A stretch of DNA of 64,000 bases, taken from Myroides sp. WP-1. GTDB taxonomy: Bacteria > Bacteroidota > Bacteroidia > Flavobacteriales > Flavobacteriaceae. The translations under genes were made by a program, and so were the position numbers. The stretch is from assembly GCF_014145635.1 (NCBI RefSeq), contig NZ_JACHTC010000007.1, forward strand, positions 90,207 to 154,206. Direction: 5' to 3'. Positions within the stretch are counted from its first letter, which is position 1. Every line of letters starts with the position of its first letter. The notes under the pieces are model-generated. The model saw only the letters and a list, made by a program, of their open reading frames with translations, was not told the DNA's origin and did not search any database. Below, piece by piece: positions 25,595 to 34,921 of this stretch.

Positions 25595-26125
25595 TTAGGC
25601 TAAAACAAATTGTGTTTCTATATCAAAATTAACTTCTTCACTAACTAAAAGACCACCTGCTTCTAAGGCTGTATTCCAGTTGAGATCCCAATCTTTTCTA
25701 TTTACTTTTCCTGTAAGAGCTAAAGCAATTTTAGCATTTCCCCATGGATCAATAATAATTCCGCTGTATTCTGCGTTTAGTTTTACTTCTTTGCTTACTC
25801 CGTGCATCGTCAAAATACCCGTTACACTGTAGTGTGTTTCTCCTTTTTTCTCAATATTGGTTGAGCTAAAACTTACGGTAGGGAATTGTTCTACATCAAA
25901 GAAATCTGCACTTCTCAAGTGGTTATCTCGATCTGTATTGTTGGTGTCTATAGAAGCGGCTTGTGCTTCAAAACTAATTGTGCTATTTTCAAAATTGTCA
26001 TTAACTACATTCAAAGTAGCGTTGTAATCTGTAAATGTTCCTCTTACATTGGTAAACATCATGTGTTTGATTTTAAAACCAATTAAAGAATGTGTGGTAT
26101 CGATTGTCCATTTTTTTGTTTCCAT
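25595..26125 (-). CDS. YceI-family lipid-binding-like protein
   Basis: This 176-residue beta-barrel lipocalin-like protein of the YceI family binds isoprenoid-type lipids in characterised members. The motifs WTIDTTHSLIGFKIKHMM, DNHLRSADFFDVEQFPTVSF and GILTMHGVSKEV are typical. There is no signal peptide, so this copy is cytoplasmic. It is followed upstream (26 bp) by the pirin gene in the same direction, a frequent neighbour pair in Bacteroidota, and probably shares its promoter at 26905. Confidence 0.9.
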   Translation of the reverse strand: METKKWTIDTTHSLIGFKIKHMMFTNVRGTFTDYNATLNVVNDNFENSTISFEAQAASIDTNNTDRDNHLRSADFFDVEQFPTVSFSSTNIEKKGETHYSVTGILTMHGVSKEVKLNAEYSGIIIDPWGNAKIALALTGKVNRKDWDLNWNTALEAGGLLVSEEVNFDIETQFVLA

Positions 26126-26151
26126 CGTTGTTAAATTTTAGTTGTTTGTAA

Positions 26152-26883
26152 TTATTGTAAGTAACTAGGTAATTCCATTGGAACTTCCATTAATAATAGT
26201 TGTGCATCTGTTGTTGCCTGAACGTCTAGTGAAGTGATATCCCATATACCAAGAGCATCTCTTCGATCTAAAGTTTGTCCGTTTACGGTAATACTACCTT
26301 CTAAAACAAATAGGTATATCCCATTCTCTTTGTCTTTTAGATCGTAGTTTAGTGTTTTATTTGCCTCTAAATCAGCTAAGTGGAACCATGCGTTTTGATG
26401 AATCCACGCTCCTGCATCATTTGGATTAGGCGATAGAATTTGATCCCAATTATTTTTTCTATTAGCCACATCTAAAGGCAATTGCTGATAACGTGGTGTA
26501 ACGTGTAACTGATTGGGAAATAACCATATTTGTAAGAATTCCGAAGCTTCTGTTTCGCTTGGGTTAAACTCACTGTGTTGTACACCTGTACCTGCACTCA
26601 TCACTTGGATTTCGTTGGCATGTATGGTTTCTCCGTGTCCCATACTGTCTTGATGAGCCAAGCTTCCTTTGAGTGGGATGGAAATAATTTCCATATTCTC
26701 ATGAGGATGGGTTCCGAATCCCATTCCTGGTGCTACATAGTCGTCATTGAGTACACGTAAAACACCAAAGTGTACGCGATCATTGTTTCTGTAGTTTGCA
26801 AAACTGAACGTGTGGTGTGATTTTAACCAACCGTGATCGGCATAACCTCTTGTATCTGATTTGTATAAAATAAAATTCTCCAT
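26152..26883 (-). CDS. Pirin-family bicupin protein
   Basis: This bicupin of 243 residues is probably a metal-dependent quercetinase-like or redox-sensing cytoplasmic protein. The metal-binding cluster is in the first cupin: GFGTHPHENMEIISI with the following HQDSMGHGE and QVMSAGTGVQHSEFN. The start is set at ATG 26883 because the predicted -7 box at 26905-26912 overlaps a longer in-frame start at 26907. The gene is upstream of yceI in one transcription unit and next to a Crp/Fnr-type regulator. Confidence 0.9.
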   Translation of the reverse strand: MENFILYKSDTRGYADHGWLKSHHTFSFANYRNNDRVHFGVLRVLNDDYVAPGMGFGTHPHENMEIISIPLKGSLAHQDSMGHGETIHANEIQVMSAGTGVQHSEFNPSETEASEFLQIWLFPNQLHVTPRYQQLPLDVANRKNNWDQILSPNPNDAGAWIHQNAWFHLADLEANKTLNYDLKDKENGIYLFVLEGSITVNGQTLDRRDALGIWDITSLDVQATTDAQLLLMEVPMELPSYLQ

Positions 26884-26904
26884 AGCTGTATTGATTTTGT
26901 TATA

Positions 26905-26912
26905 CAAAGATA
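26905..26912 (-). promoter_or_regulatory. Promoter -7 box for pirin-yceI
   Basis: On the minus strand the sequence reads TATCTTTG, ending 22 bp before the chosen pirin ATG. Confidence 0.6.
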
Positions 26913-26962
26913 CAGCTAGTCAGTGGTTTATGTGCTTAATGTAGGTTAAGAAATAGTGGGGG

Positions 26963-27048
26963 GATTGTTGTTCGTTGTTTGTTGTTCGTTGTTGTTTGTG
27001 ACAATCGACAATCAACAATCGACAATCAACAATCGACAAACAATAAAC
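26963..27048. repeat. Inverted array of TTGTTG/CAACAA simple repeats
   Basis: The left half is built from GTTGTTCGTTGTTT-like units. The right half is built from CAATCGACAATCAA units, roughly complementary, so the whole can fold into an imperfect hairpin. It sits between the Crp/Fnr regulator stop (27051) and the pirin promoter and could act as a terminator for the regulator. Confidence 0.6.
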
Positions 27049-27050
27049 TT

Positions 27051-27629
27051 TTATTTCGCAGTAAGGATTCTCTTTTTCAGTTTGCTGAAGAATTCTGGTG
27101 TAATACCAAGATAGGAGGCAATTTGCTTTTGAGGTAAGCAGTGTTTTATCTCTGGGAAACGCTCACAGAAGCGTTCATAGCGCTCTTCTGCCGTAAGGGA
27201 TAGGTTATCCATTAAGCGCTGTTGATTGGCAATTAACGATCGCTCAATGAGGATTCGAAAATAGCGTTCCATTTTAGGCACTTGATCAAAGAGAATTAAT
27301 TGTTGAGCTCTTGTCATGGTAAGTACCATGGCATCTTCCACAACTTCGATGTAGGAGTTTCCGGGCTTCTGAGACAAAAAGCTGTACATATCGGCAATCC
27401 ACCAGCCATTAGTTGCAAAACTAACCGTGTGTTCAACAATTTGATCATCGACAAAGTAGTTGCGTAAGATACCAGAAACGACAAAAGTTGAGTTATAACA
27501 AACCTCTCCTTCTAAAAGAAGTTTTTCTTTAGCACTATAGCGATGAGATTCAAAAGAATCTAATACAATTTTCTGTTCAATTTCTGTAAGCGTAACATGA
27601 TTCGCAATACTTTCTAATAGTATATCCAC
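27051..27629 (-). CDS. Crp/Fnr-family transcriptional regulator
   Basis: This 192-residue regulator has an N-terminal cyclic-nucleotide-binding-like beta-roll (about 20-120). It has a short C-terminal helix-turn-helix LPQKQIASYLGITPEFFSKL (about 165-184). It has no obvious cysteine cluster for Fe-S binding, and the cAMP-pocket residues are not clearly kept. It lies upstream of the pirin-yceI unit in the same orientation, separated by a simple-repeat hairpin. Regulation of pirin or yceI is plausible but not shown. Confidence 0.88.
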   Translation of the reverse strand: MDILLESIANHVTLTEIEQKIVLDSFESHRYSAKEKLLLEGEVCYNSTFVVSGILRNYFVDDQIVEHTVSFATNGWWIADMYSFLSQKPGNSYIEVVEDAMVLTMTRAQQLILFDQVPKMERYFRILIERSLIANQQRLMDNLSLTAEERYERFCERFPEIKHCLPQKQIASYLGITPEFFSKLKKRILTAK

Positions 27630-27673
27630 AACAATCGATTTATCTTATAAAAGTACAATTTTATTTATACAAA

Positions 27674-27707
27674 AAAAAGCGCTAATACAACTGTACTAGC
27701 GCTTTTT
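27674..27707 (-). terminator. Terminator of the aminotransferase gene
   Basis: AAAAAGCGCTA and TAGCGCTTTTT pair around a 12-nt loop just downstream of the aminotransferase stop. Confidence 0.8.
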
Positions 27708-27723
27708 ATTATATTAAAGGAGC

Positions 27724-28914
27724 TTATTTCAAAGCTTCTTTCATTCGTTTTAATGCTTCTGTTAATTGATCTTCGCTAGTTGCATAAGACAAACGGATGC
27801 AGTTTGGATTTCCAAAAGCATCACCTGTAACTGTAGCAACATAAGCTTTATCTAATAAATACATTGATAAATCATTAGCGTTGTTAATGGTTACTCCTTG
27901 TAAAGTTTTACCAAAGAACGAGGATACATCTGGGAATAAGTAGAATGCACCATCAGGTACATTTACTTTGATACCAGGTATGTCTCTTAACAGGTTTACT
28001 ACTAAGTCTCTTCTGTTTTTAAAAGCTTGTACCATGTCTTTTAATACGCTAGGGTCTGCATTTACGGCAGCAATTGTAGCGCGTTGTGCGATAGTATTTG
28101 CTCCTGAAGTAACTTGTCCTTGCATTTTAGCACATGCTTTTGCGATAAATTCAGGCGCGCCAATATATCCAATACGGTACCCTGTCATAGCGAAGGCTTT
28201 TGAAATTCCGTTTACAGTAATGGTACGGTCAATTAAATTGCCAATAGAACCAATGCTGCAATAAGCACTTCCAAAATTAATGTGCTCATAAATTTCATCC
28301 GAAAGGATGTAAATAGAAGGGTGTTTTGCCAATACAGCACCAATCGCTTCTAATTCAGCTTTGTCGTAAACAGATCCACTTGGATTACAAGGTGAACTGA
28401 ACCAAATCATTTTTGTTTGTGGAGTAATCGCATCTTCTAATTGTTGAGGAGTGATTTTGAAATCCGTGTCAATCGTTGTAGGTACTTCTACTGGAATACC
28501 TTCTGCAATTTTTACAATTTCTGCATAACTCACCCAAAATGGAGCAGGAATGATGACTTCATCTCCCGGATTAATCATCGCTTGGGCTACGTTGAATAGC
28601 GCTTGTTTAGCTCCTGTAGATACTACAATTTGATTTGCGGTATAGTGTAAGTTGTTATCTCTTTTAAATTTGTTGCTAATAGCCTGTCTTAGCTCTAAAT
28701 ATCCTTCTACTGGAGGATATTTACTGTAGTTATCTTTGATGGCTTGAATAGCAGCTTCCTTGATAAAGTCAGGTGTATTAAAATCGGGTTCACCAAGACT
28801 CAAGCTGATAATGTCTATTCCTTGTTCTTTTAGCTCGCGAGCCTTTGCGGCCATCGCTAAAGTCTGTGAAGTTGTAAGATTGTTAATTCTATCTGATAGA
28901 ACTTGAGTTTCCAT
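27724..28914 (-). CDS. Aspartate-type aminotransferase, class I fold, PLP-dependent
   Basis: This cytoplasmic enzyme of 396 residues is of aspartate aminotransferase subgroup I-gamma/1-beta type. It would convert aspartate and 2-oxoglutarate to oxaloacetate and glutamate, possibly with wider amino-acid range. The PLP lysine is in NGISKAFAMTGYRIGY. The substrate arginine is near the end in NCIRLSYATS. The motifs SLSLGEPDFNTP and WFSSPCNPSGSVY are conserved. It stands alone with its own promoter box and terminator. Confidence 0.92.
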   Translation of the reverse strand: METQVLSDRINNLTTSQTLAMAAKARELKEQGIDIISLSLGEPDFNTPDFIKEAAIQAIKDNYSKYPPVEGYLELRQAISNKFKRDNNLHYTANQIVVSTGAKQALFNVAQAMINPGDEVIIPAPFWVSYAEIVKIAEGIPVEVPTTIDTDFKITPQQLEDAITPQTKMIWFSSPCNPSGSVYDKAELEAIGAVLAKHPSIYILSDEIYEHINFGSAYCSIGSIGNLIDRTITVNGISKAFAMTGYRIGYIGAPEFIAKACAKMQGQVTSGANTIAQRATIAAVNADPSVLKDMVQAFKNRRDLVVNLLRDIPGIKVNVPDGAFYLFPDVSSFFGKTLQGVTINNANDLSMYLLDKAYVATVTGDAFGNPNCIRLSYATSEDQLTEALKRMKEALK

Positions 28915-28943
28915 AGGTATTGATACATTTAAATAGTATCGAT

Positions 28944-28951
28944 CAAAGGTA
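28944..28951 (-). promoter_or_regulatory. Promoter -7 box for the aminotransferase
   Basis: TACCTTTG on the minus strand, ending 29 bp before the ATG. Confidence 0.55.
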
Positions 28952-29006
28952 AGTATAATAAATTATAATATAGTTTACAGGTGGTTTATTTACCGATAAA
29001 AAAAGC

Positions 29007-29014
29007 TATTTTTG
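29007..29014 (+). promoter_or_regulatory. Promoter -7 box for rsmG
   Basis: TATTTTTG fits TAnnTTTG and ends 14 bp before the ATG at 29029. A longer in-frame GTG start at 28981 would lie upstream of it and is therefore rejected. Confidence 0.6.
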
Positions 29015-29028
29015 TCAAAACTTTTGAA

Positions 29029-29658
29029 ATGGAAGAAATTTTAAAATATTTCCCTAATTTAACGCCAGAACAGATCGCTCAATTTGAGCAATTGGAAAGT
29101 GTATATAACGAATGGAATGCGAAAATTAACGTTATTTCTAGAAAAGATATACACGAATTGTATGTGAAACACGTCTTACATTCTTTGGGTATTGCCAAGG
29201 TGATGGAATTTGTTCCGGGTAGTAGTGTGTTGGATGTTGGAACAGGGGGAGGTTTTCCGGGTATTCCATTGGCTATCATGTTTCCTGAAACTAAATTCTA
29301 CTTGATTGATATCATCGCTAAAAAAATACGCGTAGTTAATGAAGTGGTACAAGCGCTGGGATTACAAAATGTGGTAGCAGAGCAAAAAAGAGCAGAAACA
29401 GTGGATGAGAAATTTGATTTTATTGTAAGCCGTGCTGTAACGAATATGCCTGATTTTGTCAAGTGGATTCGCCATAAAACAAAAAAAGAAAATAACCACG
29501 AATTCGAAAATGGGATCTTATATCTGAAAGGTGGAGATTTAACAGAGGAACTGCAAGATTTTCCTAGAGCCGTTCAATTCGATTTGAGCAATATTTTTGA
29601 CGATGAATTTTTTGAAACAAAAAAAGTAGTTTATCTGCCGTTGAAATATAAAGGGTAA
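29029..29658 (+). CDS. rsmG: 16S rRNA (guanine527-N7)-methyltransferase RsmG
   Basis: This enzyme methylates N7 of G527 in 16S rRNA with S-adenosylmethionine. The protein is about 209 residues, a normal length for RsmG. The SAM motif VLDVGTGGGFPGIPLAIMFP is at about residues 65-84. The motif DIIAKKIRVVNEV and the later SRAVTNMPDFVKW are typical of the family. It stands alone on the plus strand. Its stop is followed immediately by the three-copy extragenic repeat, and the terminator is ~330 bp away. Confidence 0.95.
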   Translation: MEEILKYFPNLTPEQIAQFEQLESVYNEWNAKINVISRKDIHELYVKHVLHSLGIAKVMEFVPGSSVLDVGTGGGFPGIPLAIMFPETKFYLIDIIAKKIRVVNEVVQALGLQNVVAEQKRAETVDEKFDFIVSRAVTNMPDFVKWIRHKTKKENNHEFENGILYLKGGDLTEELQDFPRAVQFDLSNIFDDEFFETKKVVYLPLKYKG

Positions 29659-29660
29659 GT

Positions 29661-29945
29661 AGGAGAGAGGAAATCGAAACGCAGTGAAGATTCATCGAAC
29701 ACAAAAACCAATATAAAATAGGTGAGATAAAGAGGAGAGAGGAGAGAGGAAAGAGGAGAGAGGAAAGAGGAAATCGCAGCGCAGCGTAGATTCATCGAAC
29801 ACAAAAACCAATATAAAATAAGTGAGATAAAGAGGAGAGAGGAGAGAGGAGAGAGGAGAGAGGAAATCGAAACGCAGTGAAGATTCATCGAACACAAAAA
29901 CCAATATAAACTCGGTGAGATAAAGAAGAAAGAGGCGAAATCCGT
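29661..29945. repeat. Three-copy extragenic repeat with purine-rich linkers
   Basis: A ~64-bp core runs from GGAAATCGAAACGCAGTGAA through ATTCATCGAACACAAAAACC to GTGAGATAAAG. It occurs at about 29669-29732, 29769-29832 and 29861-29924, with periods of 100 and 93 bp and only a few changes. The copies are joined by (GGAGAGA)-type linkers of variable length. Minus-strand frames through it are repetitive translations, not genes. Confidence 0.9.
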
Positions 29946-29985
29946 AGGGGTAAATGGCAATTTGACAACTAACAGAATAAATTAT

Positions 29986-30025
29986 AAAAAAGGCATGGAT
30001 TGTAATTACAATCCATGCCTTTTTT
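29986..30025. terminator. Perfect palindromic terminator
   Basis: AAAAAAGGCATGGATTGTAA and its exact complement form a 40-bp perfect palindrome with T-runs on both sides. It can end rsmG transcription across the repeats and transcription from the stress-protein operon on the other strand. Confidence 0.85.
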
Positions 30026-30117
30026 ATATCATGATTATTTTTACACAAAGTGTTCAAGATAATAATAAATCGAGCTGAAACCTCATATCATGCCCTTTAC
30101 CTCTCTCTTCTTTCTTT

Positions 30118-30999
30118 TTACTTCTTTCCAATCAGTGGTTTGACAAAAAGCAAACACGTATCGGTAGGACGATGTAGTACATGAGTAGCAACACTTCCTA
30201 AAATAATATCTTTAATTCCTGCAGAACCTTTGACTCCTAGAATCATCAAATCTGCTTTTTTGGTTTTAGCATATTGAATTAGTGCTGCGGCAACATTCTG
30301 ATTTTTAGCAGGTACAATTTCAATTTCGGTATGTTGGGCATAAGCTTTGTTCCATTTTTCTTCTTTTTCCTTGATATCCTCCAACGAAATTTTGTCCAAC
30401 TCTTTTTCTGTCATCATTGGTAAATAACTCCAGTATGATTTTGAGATATGTACTGCGGAGTGCTGGATGGGTTGTCCTTTAGAATTGTTTTTAAAGCGAT
30501 CTGCCCAAAGCATAATTGCAGGAGTATAACGCGAAAAATCAATCGCGTCAATTACCGTTTCAATTGGGATATGAAATGTTTCTGGAACGAGTAAGGTGGC
30601 GCAAGGAAGAATTCGAATCAACTTGTTTGCTAAAGCGCCATTTCCTGTAAATTGTTGCTTATTTCCTAGTAGAAGTAAATCGTAGTTCTTTTGTTTAGCA
30701 ATAGTAGCAAAAGCAATTTCAGAATAGTTTTCTACTGTCACGAATATTTCATGCGTATAGTTAACTTCTGTTGCTGCAATTTGCCCTTCTACTCTTTTCT
30801 TAATTCGCTCTTGAATGAGTGTTAGTTGCTCTTTTTCAATGAGTTCTTTTGGAAGCTCACCTAGTTTCAGGTTGTGTATAAAGGTGATCTGTCCTATATT
30901 TAAAATATGGTCGAGTATTTTGGCGTATTGGATTAGATACTGATCCATTTCTGAGAGATCTAATCCAATTAGTATGTTGAGTGTTTTGTTGGTTTCCAT
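30118..30999 (-). CDS. Universal stress protein, two tandem Usp domains
   Basis: This 293-residue cytoplasmic protein has two UspA-like domains (about 1-145 and 146-290). The second has the ATP-binding pattern GVKGSAGIKDIILGSVATHV. The first has GNKQQFTGNGALANKLIRI, a degenerate form. The ATG is 7 bp downstream of the stop of the BCCT transporter gene, so both are one transcript. A coupled osmolyte carrier and stress protein suggests a response to osmotic or related stress. That is an inference. Confidence 0.9.
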   Translation of the reverse strand: METNKTLNILIGLDLSEMDQYLIQYAKILDHILNIGQITFIHNLKLGELPKELIEKEQLTLIQERIKKRVEGQIAATEVNYTHEIFVTVENYSEIAFATIAKQKNYDLLLLGNKQQFTGNGALANKLIRILPCATLLVPETFHIPIETVIDAIDFSRYTPAIMLWADRFKNNSKGQPIQHSAVHISKSYWSYLPMMTEKELDKISLEDIKEKEEKWNKAYAQHTEIEIVPAKNQNVAAALIQYAKTKKADLMILGVKGSAGIKDIILGSVATHVLHRPTDTCLLFVKPLIGKK

Positions 31000-31005
31000 G
31001 CTGTG

Positions 31006-32592
31006 TTATTTTTGTTGTTCTTCAATTAAGTCAGAAATAATTTCCTTGTAACTTCTCTCTTGTTTAGACTTGAGCTGTTTAGCCTTTTTATTTAATTCAT
31101 CTTGTAATCCTTTTTGTAGGCTGTAACACATGAAAAGCAAAATCATTGCGAAAGGAAGTCCCGTTATAATTACTGCCGTTTGGAGTGCATCTAAACCTCC
31201 TCCCCACAGAAGTACAATAGCGATCAGCCCTTGAGCAAATGACCAAAAGACGCGTTGCCAAACCGGTGAATTTCCTTCACTTCCTGAAGTGATATTATCA
31301 ATCACGAGTGAACCTGAATCGGAAGACGTGATAAAAAAGGAGAAGATTAGTATAATTGCAACAATCGATAAGAAATTCGTAAAAGGGAAGTTTTCTAAAA
31401 AGACAAATAAGGCCGTTGAGATATCTTCTTTTACAGCGTGAACCATTGTCATGTCTCCTTCTAAGATGGTGTGTAAAGCGCTTCCACCAAATACATTCAT
31501 CCAAAGTAAAGTAATCAAACCAGGAACAATGAGCACACCTAGAATGAACTCTTTGATTGTTCTACCTTTTGAAATTCGAGCAATAAAGCTTCCTACGAAA
31601 GGAGACCAAGCAATCCACCAAGCCCAATAGAAGATGGTCCAGATATTTTGCCATCCAGAACCTTGATAAGTATCGTTCCATGTGCTAATGTCGATAAAGT
31701 TCGCCAAGTAAGACCCTGTATTTTGTACGTATCCTTTGAGGATAAATAAGGTAGGACCAAGAACAAAAATCAAGATCATAAAACCAGAGGCCATATACAT
31801 ATTAACATTACTCAACAGTTTTACACCTTTGTCTAATCCGGAGAAGACGGAAATGGTTGCCACACTGATTACACCAATAATAATTCCTGCCTGCATTAAA
31901 GGAGAAATCTCCCATCCGTAGAGGTATTCTAGTCCAGCTGTAATTTGGGTTACTCCCAATCCCAGTGAAGTAGATAGCCCAAAAACAGTGGCTAATGTTG
32001 AGAGAATATCAATGGTATGTCCCCACCAACCGTGAATTTTCTCACCCAAGAAAGGGTAAAGTAAAGAACGGAATGTCATGGGTAATCGTCGATTGAATCC
32101 GAAGAAAGCTAGGGCTAACCCAACGATGGCATAAATAGCCCACGCGTGTAACCCCCAGTGTAAGCTGGTAAATTCCATTGCTTGTATAGCAGTGTCGATA
32201 TCGCTATCTGCAGGTCGTGGAGGGTTAAAGAAGTGAGAGACGGGTTCTCCAATACTAAAGAACATAATTCCGATTCCCATTCCTGTACTAAAAAGCATAG
32301 CAAACCAAGAAGGTTTAGAAAATTCAGGTTCTGCATCATCACCACCTAAACGGATACTCCCATATTTGCCAAAGGCTAAAAAGAGAGCAAAAATCAGGAT
32401 GATATTAACGGTAAGAATAAAAAACCAACCAAAGTTTTCTGTAACAGCAAGCTGTCCGATATGAAACCAATCACCTACTTTACTAGGGAAAAGGAGACAA
32501 ACGGAGATTAATGCAATAATTAGTACAATTGAAGTGGTAAAAACAGGAGGATTAATAACCAACTGTTTGTTGTCTAGTAATTTTTTAAACAT
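31006..32592 (-). CDS. BCCT-family betaine/choline/carnitine transporter
   Basis: This 528-residue inner-membrane carrier is of the betaine-choline-carnitine transporter family, with twelve helices expected. The family signature is [20 protein letters not shown] (about residues 320-340) followed by [10 protein letters not shown] second conserved block is [15 protein letters not shown]. The C-terminal tail is charged ([20 protein letters not shown]), like the regulatory tails of osmoregulated members. The substrate is probably glycine betaine or a similar osmolyte. It is first in an operon with the universal stress protein. Confidence 0.92.
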   Translation of the reverse strand: MFKKLLDNKQLVINPPVFTTSIVLIIALISVCLLFPSKVGDWFHIGQLAVTENFGWFFILTVNIILIFALFLAFGKYGSIRLGGDDAEPEFSKPSWFAMLFSTGMGIGIMFFSIGEPVSHFFNPPRPADSDIDTAIQAMEFTSLHWGLHAWAIYAIVGLALAFFGFNRRLPMTFRSLLYPFLGEKIHGWWGHTIDILSTLATVFGLSTSLGLGVTQITAGLEYLYGWEISPLMQAGIIIGVISVATISVFSGLDKGVKLLSNVNMYMASGFMILIFVLGPTLFILKGYVQNTGSYLANFIDISTWNDTYQGSGWQNIWTIFYWAWWIAWSPFVGSFIARISKGRTIKEFILGVLIVPGLITLLWMNVFGGSALHTILEGDMTMVHAVKEDISTALFVFLENFPFTNFLSIVAIILIFSFFITSSDSGSLVIDNITSGSEGNSPVWQRVFWSFAQGLIAIVLLWGGGLDALQTAVIITGLPFAMILLFMCYSLQKGLQDELNKKAKQLKSKQERSYKEIISDLIEEQQK

Positions 32593-32758
32593 GAGTTATA
32601 TACTATTTGTTAATAATTATAACCCAGTACTTTAGAAATAAAATAAGGAACTTTTTCTACTGAAAAAGTATAAAAGCAAAATATAAAAGTAATTTTTACT
32701 TAATCGTGTCGTCAGCGAAGAAGAAACGATCCCAATAAAAAGCACTGAATTGTGAAAT

Positions 32759-32787
32759 AAAAAAGGCGGTTAACAAACCGCCTTTGT
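32759..32787 (-). terminator. Terminator of pruA
   Basis: AAAAGGCGGTT and AACCGCCTTT pair around a short loop just downstream of the pruA stop. Confidence 0.8.
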
Positions 32788-32792
32788 ATGTA

Positions 32793-34418
32793 TTATCCTA
32801 AGAACGGATATTTGTAATCTTTTGCAGGAACAAATGTTTCTTTAATTGTTCTTGGCGATACCCAACGCAATAAGTTCAAGATAGAACCGGCTTTGTCGTT
32901 GGTACCAGAAGCTCTTGCTCCACCAAATGGTTGTTGACCTACAACAGCACCTGTTGGTTTGTCATTGATGTAGAAGTTACCAGCAGAGTTAACTAATGCT
33001 TCAGTTGCTTCAGCGATTGCGTAACGACATTGAGAGAAGATAGCTCCAGTTAACGCGTAAGCTGAAGTTTCGTCTACTAATTTCAATGTTTCCGCCCATT
33101 TAGCATCCTCATATACGTAAATAGTTAAAACAGGACCAAATAATTCTGTTTCCATTGTATCGTATTTTGGATTCGAAGTTAAGATAACCGTTGGTTCAAC
33201 AAAATAACCTACAGATTTATCGTATTTACCTCCTAATACTACTTCTGCATCTTTAGCTGCTTTAGCTTCTTCAATTGCTTTGGCTAATTTGTCGAAAGAA
33301 CTTTCAGAAATTACAGAAGAAACGAAGTTAGATGGATCTACTGGAGAACCCATTTTGATTGTCGCTAAGTCAGCAGCCATAAAGTCTTTTACTTGTGGCC
33401 ACAAAGAAGCAGGGATGTATGCTCTAGAAGCGGCAGAACATTTTTGTCCTTGGTATTCGAAAGCACCTCTAGTTAAGGCTACAGCCACTTCTTTAGCGTT
33501 TGAAGATGGATGTGCTAACACATAATCTTTACCACCTGTTTCCCCAACAATTCTTGGGTATGTTTTATAATTGTTGATGTTTTGTCCGATTTTTGTCCAC
33601 ATGCTATTGAAAACGCCCGTTGATCCAGTAAAGTGGATTCCAGCGAAATCTGGGCTAGCTAAAAGTGTATCTGTAATCATAGCAGAATCTCCGTAAACAA
33701 CGTTGATTACACCGTCAGGTAAACCTGCTAATTTGAATACTTCAACGATTACTCTAGCAGAGTAGATTTGTGTAGCAGATGGTTTCCAAACAACAACGTT
33801 CCCCATCATAGCAACTGAAGACGGTAAGTTTCCAGAAATTGCTGTAAAGTTAAATGGAGTAATTGCATATACGAAACCTTCTAAAGGTCGGTGCTCTAAT
33901 CTATTCCAAACTCCATCTACTGATAAAGGTTGTTCTGAATAGATTTGAGTCATGTATTCTACGTTGAATCTCAAGAAATCAATAAATTCACAAGCAGCAT
34001 CAATTTCTGCTTGGTGTAGCGTTTTAGCTTGAGCAATCATTGTAGCAGCATTGATTTTAGCGCGGTAAGGACCTGCTAATAATTCAGCTGCTTTTAAAAA
34101 GATAGAAGCTCTGTGTTCCCATGGCATTGCAGCCCATTTTTTCTTTGCTTCTAAAGCAGTACTAATTGCCTTTTCTACTAAAGCTTTGTCTGCTTGGTGG
34201 TAAACACCTAATTTATGTTTGTGATCAAAAGGTGGGAATAAATCTTTTGTATTTCCAGTTCTGATTTCTTCTCCACCAATATATAATGGAATATCAACTA
34301 ATTGGCTATATTGCTCTTTGAAAGAGTTCAAAGTCAATTCTCTCTCTTGCGTTCCTGGCGCGTATGATTTTACAGGCTCATTAATTGCACTTGGAACTTT
34401 GTAGAATCCTTTTGACAT
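32793..34418 (-). CDS. pruA: L-glutamate gamma-semialdehyde dehydrogenase
   Basis: This enzyme oxidises glutamate semialdehyde (from P5C) to glutamate with NAD+, the second step of proline breakdown. It is the stand-alone form (541 residues), without a fused proline dehydrogenase domain. The catalytic cysteine is in FEYQGQKCSAASRAYIP and the glutamate in RIVGETGGKDYV. The cofactor turn is FTGSTGVFNSMW. The length is usual for Bacteroidota PruA. Proline dehydrogenase is not in the window. It has its own promoter box and terminator. Confidence 0.95.
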   Translation of the reverse strand: MSKGFYKVPSAINEPVKSYAPGTQERELTLNSFKEQYSQLVDIPLYIGGEEIRTGNTKDLFPPFDHKHKLGVYHQADKALVEKAISTALEAKKKWAAMPWEHRASIFLKAAELLAGPYRAKINAATMIAQAKTLHQAEIDAACEFIDFLRFNVEYMTQIYSEQPLSVDGVWNRLEHRPLEGFVYAITPFNFTAISGNLPSSVAMMGNVVVWKPSATQIYSARVIVEVFKLAGLPDGVINVVYGDSAMITDTLLASPDFAGIHFTGSTGVFNSMWTKIGQNINNYKTYPRIVGETGGKDYVLAHPSSNAKEVAVALTRGAFEYQGQKCSAASRAYIPASLWPQVKDFMAADLATIKMGSPVDPSNFVSSVISESSFDKLAKAIEEAKAAKDAEVVLGGKYDKSVGYFVEPTVILTSNPKYDTMETELFGPVLTIYVYEDAKWAETLKLVDETSAYALTGAIFSQCRYAIAEATEALVNSAGNFYINDKPTGAVVGQQPFGGARASGTNDKAGSILNLLRWVSPRTIKETFVPAKDYKYPFLG

Positions 34419-34456
34419 AATGTACTTTTTTTCGGGTTTATTAAAATATATAACTA

Positions 34457-34464
34457 CAAAGATA
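34457..34464 (-). promoter_or_regulatory. Promoter -7 box for pruA
   Basis: TATCTTTG on the minus strand, ending 39 bp before the pruA ATG. Confidence 0.6.
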
Positions 34465-34516
34465 ATTAATTTTACTCGAACTAGCGGTTATTACACACTA
34501 GTTTAACTTAAAGCGT

Positions 34517-34903
34517 CTAATTTAAAATAAAGGGAGCAATGAGTTTAAAAAAGGGAATTTCCACTGTGATCATCTCCTCATTATCTGTTCGAATCACATT
34601 GTAATAACCTTGCATCGCTCCAGAAGTAGAGGTTAAAACACAACCGCTACTATAGGTGTATTTCTCATTGGGATGGATAAAAGGTTGTTCGCCAACTACT
34701 CCTAATCCTTCTACAACTTCTTTCGCATTGAGTGAATCATAGATCTCCCAATGACGAGAATGAATTTGAATGGTTGTATCACTCTGATTTTCGATGGTAA
34801 TTTCATAACTAAAGGCAAATTGCATGCTATTGCTTCGTTGGAAAAAACCTTCATACAGTGTTTCTACGGTTACATTAACTCCTTTGGTTTGTTTGGATAC
34901 CAT
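34517..34903 (-). CDS. apaG: ApaG family protein
   Basis: This 128-residue protein is a single ApaG/DUF525 fibronectin-like beta-sandwich, of normal length. The motif QIHSRHWEIYDSLN and the following GVVGEQPFIHPNEKYTYSSG and STSGAMQGYY are diagnostic. ApaG is linked genetically to diadenosine tetraphosphate and Co2+/Mg2+ phenotypes in Enterobacteria. The mechanism is unclear. The gene follows the T9SS plug protein gene by 18 bp in the same direction, so they are probably one operon. Confidence 0.93.
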   Translation of the reverse strand: MVSKQTKGVNVTVETLYEGFFQRSNSMQFAFSYEITIENQSDTTIQIHSRHWEIYDSLNAKEVVEGLGVVGEQPFIHPNEKYTYSSGCVLTSTSGAMQGYYNVIRTDNEEMITVEIPFFKLIAPFILN

Positions 34904-34921
34904 ATTGTTATTCTTTTGTTC

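Noticed and set aside
28981..29028. Longer GTG start for rsmG
   Set aside because: The -7 box TATTTTTG lies inside this segment, so the transcript would not contain it.
29986..30025. 40-bp perfect palindrome as an IS or recombination site
   Set aside because: T-runs on both sides and its place between two transcript ends fit a bidirectional terminator; no transposase or target duplication is near.
29631..30057. Overlapping minus-strand frames with repeated Leu/Ser/Phe-rich sequence
   Set aside because: They are translations of the three-copy DNA repeat and its pyrimidine-rich linkers, not proteins.
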